DNA of 64,000 nt from Rhipidocladum racemiflorum (GCA_036346355.1 CM070571.1:45590293-45654292); one strand, 5' to 3'; numbered from the stretch's first letter, positions 1 through 11,645 are shown. Notes: generated by a model not told the origin, from the letters alone. Translations and numbers: made by a program.

Positions 1-2486
1 TAGCCGTAAACCGCACCGTGCTTAGATTAGACCTAGGCCGTTTGATCTAGATTGAATGGTAGAGATCTAGCCACGTAGCTTGGTTACTGCACGGGATTAG
101 ATCCATTCGTGACCGTTAGATCTAGATCGTACGGTTAGATTTGACCCGCGTTGTAGCGTTAGATGCGATCGCAACCATTCGATCGAGGTCAAACGGTGTA
201 GTTGGAGCCATGTGTCGCCGCCCGGGTCATGCCACGTCACCCCCCAGTGACGCGGTAAACCAGATCCAATCCCGACCGTCCGATTCGAATCGAATGGTCC
301 AGATCGATCGTGTTATTCCAAAACGCGTGAGATTGTATCCAATCTGGACCGTTGGATTTCAAACCAATGGCCCAGATCGAGCCACGTCGCGCATAGCCGA
401 ACCGTCGCGGTCCACGCGGGCACGCTCGGTCGTCACTGACGTCAGCGGTGATGTCTGCACGGGCCCGCGTGTTAGCGACCGCACCAACCACACGGTGACG
501 TCATCCGCTGACGTCACGGTGGGGCCCGCGTGTCAGTACCGTTCGGCCGAGCCGTGATGACGTCATCCGAGTGGGTCCCACGTGTCAGTGACACGTGCAC
601 CCGTGAACCGGGTCCACGACGGACCGAACCCGAACCGTGCACCGAGTCCATGGACCGAATGACGCAAGCATGATGTCATAATTCGATTTTCCTATAGAAA
701 AATAATTCGGTGGAAATTCAAATTCCCCGTTGATGTAATGTTGACGTCATAATCGGATTTTTCACTTCAATTTGGACGATTCAAATTTCTAAAAATTTAT
801 AAAATTGTGCTCTTTCTGTTTATGACCTTTAATTGAATTTTTGGACACTTGTTGTCCACTGTTAATTATTTATTGCTATTTATACGCGTTACGAGTAGAC
901 GTGGAAGTACCCGAAGGCTTCGACGGTGAAGTTTTGACCCAGGAGCCAGCTCAAGACCAAGAACAAGTGCTTTTTGAAGGCAAGTTATGCTTTGAACATA
1001 TTGATCCTACTTTTGGAAATTAATTTAGTTTAAACTATTGCATGCTATGTTAATTAGAAAACGCTTTAATTAATTTCGGGGAATTAGATAAATGCCAGCT
1101 TGCAATATGACACCTTGGTTATTTAATTATGTGCCATGAACCCTTGTCACCCTAGTTGTGGATTATTAGTTGGACATTATTAATTTGCCAACATGGGTAA
1201 TTAGATCGAGGTAGTACAATGCTTAGCCCTGCCACGTAGTCACGACGTGATTTTGGATAATTAAATGTTAATCTTGACTTAATGAGATATGGAACCTGTT
1301 TTGGAGAAGTCTCATGTGTTATTAATGTTGATGGCACGTGGTGCATGGTAATAAACTGGGGTTGATAATTAGATTTAGACCGGGGCATGTGGCAAGAATG
1401 ATCGGGTGGGCCAGGTGTGGCACCGGGAAGGTCGATTTGGTTCTTCGGGTAGTCTTGCCTGGTCACCCTAAGGACTTAACCTTGCAAGCCTCTGAACTGA
1501 GCCAATCATGCAACCACATGACTGGAGTGGGACAGTCCTAGTTGAGTAAGTTACTAATAACTTGCATGTGATACCTCGGGGTGTCAACTACACCTTTTTG
1601 TCTAGCTTGAAAGGGGAGCGAACCAGGGCTATGGCATGGTACCCGTCCAACGGTATGTCGGTCCCATACTTCGCCTCCATTAAGGGAAGGGATGGTGTAT
1701 GGCAAAAACCGGAGAGGTTCGCGTGTATAGTTAGCGGTTTTCGAAAGGCTTTGACTGTATCTTGTGGGAAAAGTGCATAACCTCTGCAGAATGAAAAATC
1801 TATTCGAATAGCCGAGTCCGTGGCATTGGACATTGCTCGGGAATTACAGTCAAGGGTTAGACTTTCATGAAAATAACTTGGCTTTGGATAATGCTTGGGT
1901 TTGGAATGGTGAATTGGGCATAGGATTGGAAAATGTTTACTTGTGAAATCATTGCGAAAGTACTCTATTTATTATTTCTTACTGCTTTGCAATCTATTAC
2001 TGCATTTATACTCGCTACTTTACTGCAAATGAACCTGTTAATCTATTCTTTGTAATAAGCCATGCATATAGAATATTAGCTTGCATTCTGTGCATGACTT
2101 GCTGAGTACCAAGTACTCACCCTTGTCACAATACAAACATCAGTTGAAGAAGAAGCGACGCCAGCTTTGGAGGAAGAATTTCAGGAGGAGCCGTCTACTT
2201 AGGGAGCGAGCCCAGTCAGTTGCCTGTGGTATACTGGATGGCGCCACGAAATCTATTTTATTCCGCTGCAGTTATTTCTCTTAATAAGTTTTCCCCCTGC
2301 GAGGCGTACCTTTGTAACTTGACCATAAGGTCGAGCAACCAGTTTGGTTTAATTAAATAAAGTACTTTACTATTTTGTTAAGTATGATTGTGATATATAC
2401 CGATGTTGAGACTGTGTGCACTAGCGTGATCCTGGACTAGTGCTGAATACACAGAGGGTCCGGATTTGCAAATTCGGGTCTCGACA
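1..2486 (+). mobile_element. Gypsy-type long LTR, right-hand part (copy A)
   Basis: This stretch aligns by eye with the complete solo LTR at 3297-6670 and with the inverted copy at 58275-60416. Shared blocks include the acgagtagacgt region near 890, the GAGTAC..GTACTC palindrome at 2104-2118, the GCACTAG/CTAGTGC hairpin at 2418-2443 and the terminus TCTCGACA at 2479-2486. By alignment with copy B about 0.86 kb of its left end lies before the window, so I cannot tell a solo LTR from the 3' LTR of a full element. To its right lies a Harbinger transposase reading frame on the minus strand, so it inserted into that element. Long reading frames inside it are not supported as genes, apart from a short conserved frame noted as a finding. 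Confidence 0.85.
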
Positions 2487-2680
2487 CAACCTATTCCACT
2501 AAGACGTGAAGTCCTAGGCTCATTCTTGTCCAAGTATGTTGAGTGATAATTTTCAATGATAATTGCAGTAACAACAAGATGGCTTGACATCTCTTGTCGT
2601 ATACACATCATTTCCACATCACACTCATATTCTTCATCGTATGTATTACTGCATTCACTATCGCTTTCACAAGAAGACAT
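2487..2680 (-). pseudogene. PIF/Harbinger transposase, N-terminal fragment
   Basis: On the minus strand a frame opens with ATG at 2680 and runs into the end of LTR copy A at 2486. After an acidic, Ser/Glu/Asp-rich start it reads YLDKNEPRTSRLSGIG, a stretch I recognise from the N-terminus of plant PIF/Harbinger (HARBI1-like) nucleases. That family catalyses cut-and-paste transposition with a DDE nuclease domain, which lies downstream of this point and is absent here. LTR A has severed the gene, so this is a non-functional fragment. The neighbouring minus-strand Myb/SANT-like frame (2969-3296 and 6671-7316) is the usual partner protein of such elements. Confidence 0.7.
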
Positions 2681-2968
2681 GTCTACATGAAAATTAAAAA
2701 AAAAACATACCAACGCACATTAGACAGATGGTAATGACAATAGTATAATAGGCCAACACAAATAAGAAAAATGGTAATGACAATAGTAGTGGTCACCAAC
2801 ATAAATGAGACAAATGAGTAGTATCACGTTGAAATAAATAGGGGAATTACAACCTTACAATATAAATAAAGTCTTACAAGCAAATTGAAATAAAATATAG
2901 ATAAGGCATAGAAGGCAAACTACTTATAGGAATGCCTTCGTAAACATTTTAAGGTTACAACTCAATTT
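2681..2968. other. Non-coding spacer of the Harbinger element
   Basis: About 290 AT-rich bases separate the two minus-strand Harbinger frames. I see no coding frame or terminal inverted repeat here. It is assigned to the Harbinger element only because both flanking frames belong to it. Confidence 0.4.
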
Positions 2969-3296
2969 CTATTTGCCATACTTGGCATCGTACTTCCTTT
3001 TGAGCCAATCAAATCGTGCTTCAATATTATGCAATGTCATAAACATTCCCCTTTGCTCCTTCTTTATGAAAATTTCAGAGGCAATGAAGTGCTCATTAGT
3101 TCCACTCACAGCACTGCACTCTTCGACCGCCATGACATCCTTGATGCTACATACTTAGCTTTGCTCTCTTTTTTGTACAAATGCTTCAAAAGATGCATGT
3201 GATATATCATTCAACTCAATCATTCGTTTCAATTGGTCTTGCATGACTACAGATCCACTCTTTAGCTTCTTTCCCTTATCATTGGTAGAACCACAC
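2969..3296 (-). pseudogene. Harbinger Myb/SANT-like protein, C-terminal part (separated by solo LTR)
   Basis: This is the C-terminal continuation of the minus-strand frame at 6671-7316. When the 3374-base solo LTR and one CACAC copy are skipped, the frame carries straight on through a Lys-rich stretch and ends with the family-like EIFIKKEQRGMFMTL and a terminal AKYGK at the stop codon 2969-2971. One extra in-frame TAA lies at 3155-3157. In the family this protein is the DNA-binding partner that brings the transposase to the element ends. The frameshift and stops make it a pseudogene. Confidence 0.7.
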
Positions 3297-6200
3297 TGTA
3301 ACACCCCAAAATTTTGCTTTTCTTAAATTCATGTGTGATTTGGCACTTTGGTGAATTTTTGGAATTTTCTGGAATTTATTTGGATTTATTTGGAATTTAT
3401 TTGAATTTGTTCCCTTTTGGAAATAATTAAAGAATTTAATTTTGCAAATAAAATTTTGCTGGAAATATTTTATTTGAGTCCAAAATGATCCAAAGTATTT
3501 TCCAGAATTTTTCTGGAATTTTTCTGAGTCATTTGCTATTTTTAATGAATTAAATGAATTACTGGGAATTATTTTAATTATTAAATCGCTGGAAAATCCA
3601 ACTCGGGTCAAATCTGTTCATCCGACCGAAGTCGGACTCGAGTCCTTGACTCGACCGAACCAACTTGAAAACCTAATTGATCCCAACCGTTGGATCAAGA
3701 TCCAACGGCCGAGATCCGCCTGCAGCCGGCGTCGACGCCGACCGGACCATCGCGCTGCGATCGTGGCCGTTGATCGTGACGCTGTGGCGGCCGGATTGCG
3801 TCGTCTTCCTGCGGATCGAAGCCGGACTCCGCCGCGATAGCCGCGTGGACCGATTAGGTTTCCGCTTTGTGCACGCTGCCGAGGCCATTTAAGGCGTGGG
3901 TTATCGCCGAGGATCGCCGTCGTGCGCGCTATTGCCCTAAGTTCCAACGCCCAAGCCGCCGCCTCGCGATTTCGCCGGAGTTTGGGGAGTGCCGTGGTGG
4001 TTTTCTTCGTTCCGGCGCCGGTCGTCATCCTCCGCCGCCTTCACGCTCGGCTCTGCGAACCTTGCGTCGAGGCGCACCTCCGGGGTGCACTCACTTGGCC
4101 GGAGACACCCCGAAGCGCCGTTAGGGTGGTCGCTGCCTCGCCGGCCGCAACGCCATGCGAGCCATCGCCGCCCACGAAGCTCGGTGCACCGTTGGATCGA
4201 GATCCAACGCACGAGGTGAGGCCACGCCGCCATATCAAGCTTCGAGTCTCGATTAGGTTTCAACCTGCTAGATTTAGATCGTGCGGCCGTGGTTAGTTGT
4301 GTTGTAGCTTTAGGGTTAGATCCGACCGTCCGATCTAGATCGAACGCCCGGATCAACCGTGTAGTTTTGAACGAGAGGTCTAGATTCAACTGACCGCTGA
4401 TTTTCAAATCAACGGCCGAGATTGTGCCACGTGTGCTCAGCGCCACGCCGCTGGGAGCGTGTCTCGACACGCGGACCCGCGAGTCGAGGGCCCACGCGTC
4501 ACCGCAGCCACGCTGCAGCGTCGTGAAACCCTACCGCGGTGGGGCCCACATGTCGGGCCGAGACGAGTCGTGGACCGAGTCCACCGTGGACCCGAGCCAA
4601 GCGTGGGACCGAGTCCATGGACCTACCGACGTCGACCAGCCAATCAGAGGCTGACGCGTGTCCATGCTGACGCAATAATTAATTTCCGAAAAAGAAAATG
4701 ATTTATTAATTCGAAATATTGATTCAAATTTAGATTCAAACTTCAAACGCTTATAACTTTTGCGTTTCAACTCCGATTTGAGCGATTCAAATTTCTAAAC
4801 TTGTATAAAATTGAGATCTACCTAAATATGAATTTTATTTAATTTTTGGACTAAAGTTTTTCTCTGTAATATTATTTAATTGATTATTTAAACTTTAATA
4901 AATCATAACTTTATGCTTTAACTCCAAATTTGACGATTCAGCTTCTAAAAATCCGTAAAATTACGTTCTCTCTGTTTATGGATTTTATTTGGAGTTTTGG
5001 GATGTTTTTGCCTATTGTTTATTGGGTATTTGCTATTTGCACGCTTTTACGAGTAGACGTTGAAGTGCCAAGGATTCGAGGGAGAAGTGTTGACTCAGGA
5101 TCCAACTCAAGACCAAGAGCAAGTACTTTTTGAAGGCAAGTTGTGCTTTGACCATGTTGATCCTATTTGAAATCTATTTTGATTTAAACTATTGCATGCT
5201 AGTTCAATTAGAAAGATATTTTGTTTAAACATGGGGTTAGATAAATACCAATTTCTTTGTATGACACCTTGATTATCTAAGTATGTGCCATGATCCTCGT
5301 CACCCTAGTTGTGGTTTACTAGTTGGACATTATTAAATTGCCAACATGGGTTTAGACCGTTGTAGTATGTCGCTTAGACACACTACGTGCTCATGACATG
5401 ATTTTGGACAATCAAATGATAATATGGACTTAATGATATATTGAACCTGTTTTGGAAAAGTATCATGTGATGTTGACGGCACGTGGTGCATGGTAATCAA
5501 GCGGGGTTTGATAAACGCTGACGGGCATGTGGCAAGAGTAATCAGGTGGGCGGTTGGCATTGGGAATGTTGATTTGGTTCTTGGGTAGTCTTGCCCTGGT
5601 CACTCTAAGGACTTAACCTTGCAAGCCTTTGAACTGGTCATACTTGCAACCACATGGTCGAATGGGACGGCCCTAGTTGACTAAGTCGCTAAGGACTCAC
5701 TTGTGGAGCCTCAGGTGTCGATTACACCGTTTGTGTGATTAGACGGGGAGCGATCGTGGTCGTGGCCGAGATACCCATCTAATCTGTGTTGGTCCCATAC
5801 TTCGCCTTGGCTAAGGGAAGGATGGTGTAGAGCACGAACCTGAGAGGACCACTGTGTTGTTTGAGGCTTCCGAAAGGCTTTGTTATGATCGCTCATTCGC
5901 ATACTTTTGTATGGCGATTCACTACGTGGTGAGTGGATTGTATCTTGTGGGTAAAGTGCATAACCTCTGCAGAGTGTAGAATCTATTTAAATAGCCGAGT
6001 CCACTGACTGGACAATGCTCGGGAATTACAATCAAGGGTTAGACTTTACGAAAATAACTTGGATTTGAAAAGTTGGGTTGGTTTAATAATGAAGATGATG
6101 GAAATGTGGTTTAGGATGGGGAAAATGTTTATTAAATTTCGAAAAGTTATTTATGCTTTACTTATTTCTACCGCTGAATCTACTTTTATTACTTGTCAAA

Positions 6201-6670
6201 AGTCAAGCATCGCAAATATACCCTGAGCTATTCCTTTGTACCAAGCCATGCATATAGTATATTAGCTTGCATTCTGTGCATGACTTCTTGAGTACCAAGT
6301 ACTCACCCTTGCCTCAACACAATACAGTTGAAGAGGAGACTACGCCAGCTTTCAAGAGGAGTTCCAAGAGGACCCGCTCTACTTAGGGATGCGAGCCCGA
6401 TCGATTGCCTGGTATACCGGATGGCGCCACTAAGTTTATTTGATTTTTCCGCCGTTATTTCTCTTTCAATAAGTTTCGCCTTGCAAGGCATATATTTGTA
6501 ACTTGGCCATAAGGTCGAGTAACCCTTTGATTATTTAAATAAAGTACTTTGATAGTATCGTTTGGTATGATTGTGATATATACCGATGTTAAGACTGTGT
6601 GCACTAGCGCGTTCCTGGACTAGTGCTGAATACACAGAGGGTCCGGATTTGCAAATTCGGGGTCCCGACA
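3297..6670 (+). mobile_element. Solo LTR of a gypsy element (copy B), 3374 bp, TSD CACAC
   Basis: It starts TGTAACACCCC at 3297 and ends GTCCCGACA at 6670, the TG..CA form of a gypsy LTR. The five bases CACAC occur immediately before (3292-3296) and after (6671-6675), a perfect target-site duplication. There is no primer site, gag, pol or second LTR, so the element was reduced to a single LTR, presumably by LTR-LTR recombination. The interrupted host sequence is a Harbinger Myb-like gene. The copy shares blocks with LTRs A and C: the region after 5050, the palindrome at 6290-6304 and the hairpin at 6601-6626. Many overlapping GC-rich open frames between 3600 and 4700 are in the LTR and are not genes. 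Confidence 0.93.
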
Positions 6671-7316
6671 CACACCTTCTCTTCCCTTTACTAATAATTG
6701 GTGACTCATCTTCTTGATCACTGTTGTCTTTGTCATTATTGTCACATTCTTCAACATCAATAGGTGTGGATGGACGCATAGGACTTTGAGGCAAGCTTCC
6801 CATTGCAAAAGACCAATGGTCTTCACTAGTGTTGCGAATGTCTTCGAACATTTTAGACAACAAGTCCATGTTTTGAAGTCCAGCCTAATCAAATTTGCCA
6901 CATCTTTTATATTCCTGCCAACACCAATGTAACATGTTAACTTTGACGAATAATACATATAGGAGTGTACATGAATGCATGAAAGAATGGAAAACGAGTA
7001 ACTTACATTTCTTAATTTCTTCCACCGCTCGATGGTTGCCTTAATTGTTTGCTTTTGAGGATCCCATCCTAAGCCGATCTCCTGTGTTGTCAATTTCTTC
7101 CAAATGATGTAGTCACTCTTCAGTTTGTCCCATTTGTTCTTAAATTGTCTCTTTGTGTAATTTTCCCAGGTCTTCTCCGCAAATTTTGCAATGACAATGG
7201 TATATCCAAGATTGTTCAAGTGTGTATTTGGGCGATTTTCTAGTAGATACTTGTTCAGCAAACAACTTACATACTATCCTAGTGTGTTCATCATTCCAGT
7301 CAACATTATCACCCAT
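6671..7316 (-). pseudogene. Harbinger Myb/SANT-like DNA-binding protein, N-terminal part
   Basis: A minus-strand frame starts at ATG 7316 (MGDNVDWNDEHTRIVCKLF) and, after a one-base frameshift near 7255, continues with TKRQFKNKWDKLKSDYIIWK and GLGWDPQKQTIKA. This is the Myb/SANT-like domain found in plant Harbinger ORF1 proteins and in L10-interacting Myb-like proteins. An intron with a gtaagt donor near 7008 and a cag acceptor near 6915 separates it from an acidic second exon. That exon has an in-frame stop near its start and then runs to the solo LTR. The remainder lies at 2969-3296. Role in the family: binding of element ends together with the transposase. Confidence 0.72.
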
Positions 7317-8400
7317 CTGCTACCTCGACATCACCCAACCATGAATGCATAGAATTAGAACAATTAATGGTGTAACAGGGACCAATGACAATGGATAAAG
7401 GGAAATTTACACATATCACTAATAAAAATTGTTGCGATGATAAATAACACTAGTTTCTTACTGATCAGTACAATTATTGTAGATTGGGAAAAATATGGAA
7501 CCACTTTCATAGAGTTGGGAAAATCTATTACTTTAGCCTTGTGGCAATATACTGGGCGCACATATACAAAGATTTATAGCAGTAGGCATGGATACTACTG
7601 AATAAAGGTCTTTAGCATCGCCAAATCTAAAAGAACAAAAAGAGAAAAGGGGAAAAATAAAGAAAAACTAGATTTGAGTATCATTAGTTCACAGGTGATA
7701 TACTATCTTGTCAACTTAAGACAGCCACAGGTATTTCACCATAATGTCAAATAATTCCAGAAAATTTGCCACTTGAATGAATAATTTTTTCTCTAGGAGA
7801 GTTTGCTGCTTGTTGTTAAAGTTCACCAGATAGTATATCATCTGTGGCTGTCTTACATAGTTATACACACAACATGGAAATCTTGAAATTGCTAGATTGG
7901 CCAGACAAAATCCTTGCCTGTCAATAGAAGCAATGTACTTCAAAATATTTGCCTATCAATTTTTCATACAATTATTTTCTAATTTGCTTATTCAAAATCT
8001 TTGCCTGTCAAGAGAAGGGCCGACAATAGAAGCACACTTACTTATTCTAGAACTTGTAAAAGTATTGTGTTTTGTTGTTTTCACATAGGGGTCAAAATGA
8101 AGTACTGTGCTTTTGTTGGTCTATGAATTCAGACACATCTAAAACCATGTTTACATCATGAACCGAAAAATTATGGTTCATTTCTTCCATATGTGTTCAC
8201 ATCAATATACTTGATATTTTTTACTTAATATTTTTCCACATCATATATTTGGCTGCATCAACATGTTTCTACCGGAGGTACGAACACTAGAAACAAGTAA
8301 ATTGAGCATATTCCAAGTCCTAGTTCTGGAGACTGACATCACAAATTTCATCATTGAATTCTAGGATGAACTACTTATAATGAGGAAATTGTCCAATACT
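7317..8400. other. AT-rich unassigned stretch with permuted inverted repeats
   Basis: There is no convincing coding frame. It may include the outer end of the Harbinger element, but I could not find matching terminal repeats. The block gatatactatct (about 7697-7708) and the block taagacagccacag (about 7717-7730) recur in reverse complement near 7831-7855, but in permuted order rather than as a simple hairpin. Short phrases around tttgcctgtca also recur between 7915 and 8010. Confidence 0.35.
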
Positions 8401-9050
8401 GCCTGTCTTTTACATGTCCAATTCTTGTGGGTGGATGGGGCGGCCTGGCAATGGGGGGCAGGCGGCAGGGTTGCCCGGCAGGGGATGGATGAGGTGGAGG
8501 CCCGGCGTGAGGATAGGAGGTACCATGGCGGCGGGAGGACGAGGAGATGCTGACGCTAGGCCTGGAGGTGGTGGGGATGGAGGGGCTAGGGCTTGCGGCG
8601 CCAGGAATGGAGGCGGGACTGGATGCGCCCGGGATGGCGCGCCTGGGGATGGAGGTGATGAGACGGGATGGGCCAAGGTTACTGATGCCGGGATGGAGGC
8701 GACAGGGTTGGCGAGGCTTGGCCTGGAGGCGACGCTCTACGCCCCAGCCCTAACATGTTTCGGCGCAGTAGATGGGGCAGCTACTCAGGTGGGGAGGGGG
8801 AAGTGGGGGTAAGTGGATGGAATTTGGTGGGTAATTATTCGTAACTTCAATGGGTAATTTATTTTCAGTAGTCTTGATTCTCACGAGAATCCACAGAAAG
8901 GTTGCTTCTCCTCTGTAGTTCATTTTCGGGACTACTCCTCGCGAGAAGTAGAATCTGATGGTTTTGAGAAGTTGGGTGTTTGGTACAGCTTCTTGGAACC
9001 CAAAGAAGAAGCTGGGAGTAGAATCCGTACCAAACAGGGGCTATGAGTGA
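8401..9050. other. G-rich block and MITE-like end, unassigned
   Basis: 8430-8760 is rich in GGGATGG/GGAGGC words and stays open in more than one frame, which is expected from base composition. I see no domain. 8990-9045 is a short imperfect hairpin with GGTGTTTGGTAC at one side and GTACCAAACAGGGG at the other, the sort of end seen in grass MITEs. I found no full partner terminus or target duplication. The sequence then passes into the LTR at about 9052. Confidence 0.3.
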
Positions 9051-9051
9051 T

Positions 9052-10153
9052 TAGAAGTCTTACCTTAGTCAATTAATGACAACTTTGCAAACCATCGAAC
9101 TGGTCTAATCATTCAACCATATGTCTGTTATGGGCTAGACCTAACTAAGTAAGTTGCCGAGTCTGAACATGTGATGCCTTAGGAGGATAACCAACCTGTG
9201 TGCGCAGTTAAGGGTAAGGTGTGTAGCCATAGCCACATAGCCTGTCCAATGTTAAGCCCCTCCTATTCTTCTGCTCTATGTGAGGGAAGGAATAGCGAGT
9301 TCAAGCTTAATGGGAGTTTCTATGTTCGGATAGAATTTCTAAAAGGTTTTGTATGATCTTCTTAGTCGCACGTTGATGGATACGTGTAATGGCCGATATT
9401 ATAAAATTGATCATATCTTATGGGTGATGTGTATAACCTTTGCAAAGTACCAAACCTATTCGAATAGCCGTGTCCATGGTACAAGACAATGCTTGGGAAT
9501 TTCAGTCTAAGGTTAGATTTTATGAATTAAACTTGGAAAGGGAGGCTGTGTGCCAAATGAAAAATATAGAATTGGTTTAGGGCTATGTGCCAATTATCTT
9601 TGAGAAACAACTGAGAAATTTATGATTATTATTTGCTTTACTATTATTTCAATCTATTTATAATATTCTTTTGTAAATTCTCCTTTATTGTAAAATAACT
9701 ATGTCAGCCATTCATTTGGAATAAGCTTTGCATATAGTTATAATAGATTTGTATTTTGTGCACAATTTGTTGAGTGCTTTATATATTCACTGTTGCCACA
9801 ACCAAATCATTAGTTGAAGAGGAGTCCACACAGGCTGTGGAGGACTACCAAGAGGAGGAAAATTTCTAGGTTACGAACCTTGTTAGTTGCCTGTGATAAA
9901 TTGCTGGGTTTTCTATGAACTTTCTTTTCCGCTGCCATTTTATTACATTTTAGTCCAAGCCATGTGTGGCGTATTTTATTTAAGTCGACCATAAGGTCAA
10001 CCATCTGTTTTTTATTTAATTAATAGATTCTTTATTATGTTTTCGCTATGTATGATTGTAATATTTTATCTATGTTGCTACTGTATGCACTAGCGTGATA
10101 CTAACTAGTGCGGTATACACAGAGGATCTGGTTTGCATATTCGGATCCCGACA
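9052..10153 (+). mobile_element. Gypsy LTR, truncated 3' part (copy D)
   Basis: This is a divergent relative of LTRs A and B. It keeps the order of blocks, including the GCACTAG/CTAGTGC hairpin at 10087-10111 and the end CGGATCCCGACA at 10153. It is followed directly by a tRNA-Met-type primer binding site, so it is the 5' LTR of an element whose start is lost near 9052. The junction with the upstream G-rich block has no visible target duplication. Confidence 0.75.
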
Positions 10154-10157
10154 GAGG

Positions 10158-10170
10158 TGGTATCAAAGCC
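10158..10170 (+). other. Primer binding site (initiator tRNA-Met type)
   Basis: TGGTATCAAAGCC lies four bases after the LTR end. It matches, with one change, the TGGTATCAGAGC complement of the initiator tRNA-Met 3' end used by chromovirus-type gypsy and many copia elements. It fixes the boundary between LTR and internal region. Confidence 0.8.
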
Positions 10171-11324
10171 ATACTGACTGTAGGTCTTGACCCTAGAAGC
10201 TTCAAAACTATTTTCTAAAGGGGAAATTAACTTGAAAGATTAATAAGTTCTTCACTTATCTTGTCTTTCATGCTTCCTGCCTTTGCTGAAATTTATATCC
10301 TTCACTATTGGTTTAAGTTGAAATCTTACCTAAGTTATCTTTATTAGCTAGGGATATTTGACACTTATGGAGACCATAACGGAGGGTATGCTGTTGAACT
10401 TTGGAGGATTTTACAAGTATTGGGAGGTTTTAAAAGAATGCTCTACAGAGGAATCAGTTGGATCGTCAATAGCAAAGGTCATGGGATGATACCAGTGAAG
10501 ATACCAATGCAAGCTACCCCATAAACATCACTATCATAAGGTCTACATTCGACGCTGGAATCTAGGAGTCGTCACGCTTTTGCTCTATGTCGCATTTGCC
10601 ACGACTATGCTAAGGAGCTGGAGCAATCAGTATTCAAACTTAATCCTCAAGGAGGTGTCGCTCGAAACCCAAGGGTAGAAGACGAAGGTGATGTTACCAT
10701 CATCTATCTTGCTAGGTTTGCCGCTCATGGAGAATACAACTCGGGAGCTAAAGGAAGCCGATAACACTCTGGAGAAGGTTGAAGAGAAGCTTCATTAAGC
10801 CCAGATGATCACCTTGGAGCACATTGTAGAGCTTGAAGAGACTTTGTATGCTAGGGAAGTTGAGAATGAAGAAGAAGAAGACCCAGAAGAAGTAGAACTA
10901 GAACTCAAGGGGCAACGGTCGTCGTCTACTCCTGAAGTCAGTGGACATCAGGATTAGTTCACCCCAGTGCCATTCAATCCACCATCTTATGCCCCGTGAT
11001 TGCCTCAACCTGGTTGGCTTAGCGAGTAATGGATCTTAGCCTAGTTAGTGGAGACTCAAGTGTGCAAATCACCTCAGTCTAAGTTAGAAGTGTCAGCCTT
11101 CATGCATTAGTTATGTGTACTTAGGTTGATGTGATTCTTTTATGATTGCTCAGTGTGCAATTTGTGTTGCGTGGCCCTTAGGATCTTGTAAGCAATCATA
11201 CCAAGTTATTAAATAAAGATTGTTATGATTTGGAGTCTTGGATTAAACCTTTTTCTCACATTAGTTTCTTTGTTACTCATATATGCTTGTTTCCTCTTTT
11301 CTAACCTGGTGAAGTGTTCGATAG
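10171..11324 (+). other. Leader of truncated gypsy element, decayed upstream ORF
   Basis: This lies between the primer site and the gag start. Around 10560-10960 fragments in several frames read as a Glu-rich, coiled-coil-like protein (a run of GAA/GAAG codons at 10869-10905). Some grass long-LTR gypsy elements carry an extra leader ORF of that sort, and here it is broken by several stops and frameshifts. I see no other feature. Confidence 0.4.
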
Positions 11325-11645
11325 ATGGTTCAGACTCGTGGAAATAATGAAGCTAGTGGGAGTGGTTCTCGACCCAATGAGAACCCTAATGATGGAGTAT
11401 TTCCTCAACCAGCGCCGCAAGTTGATATGAAGATCTTTGGAGCTTTTCTCGATGCTCAGACTCAGTTGATGCATACCATGATGCAACACGCACAAAGCAT
11501 CACCAACCAAGCAAAACACCAACAATGTCAACCAAGCTACAAATAATTGATCACATCCGTACTCAAGATTGTCCGAGTTTATGAGGACTCATCCACCGAC
11601 ATTTCTCTGGGAATGTGTCACTTCTGGAAGCAGACTATTGACTTA
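11325..11645 (+). pseudogene. Chromovirus-like gypsy gag, N-terminal fragment
   Basis: An ATG at 11325 opens MVQTRGNNEASGSGSRPNE, followed by a Gln/Met-rich stretch (QTQLMHTMMQHAQSI). This is the usual start of gag in Tekay/Del-like grass gypsy elements. A stop ends this frame at 11546. In a shifted frame the next bases read LSEFMRTHPPTF, the expected following gag motif, so the gene is frameshifted. It breaks off near 11645 against an antisense copia remnant. Gag forms the particle that packages element RNA. Here it is non-functional. Confidence 0.75.

Noticed and set aside
3618..4654. Several overlapping GC-rich frames of 65-177 codons
   Set aside because: They lie inside the solo LTR on both strands, show no domain and are not kept in the other LTR copies.
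8414..8812. A Gly-rich 132-codon frame
   Set aside because: Low-complexity G-rich DNA is open in more than one frame. There is no domain or splice context.
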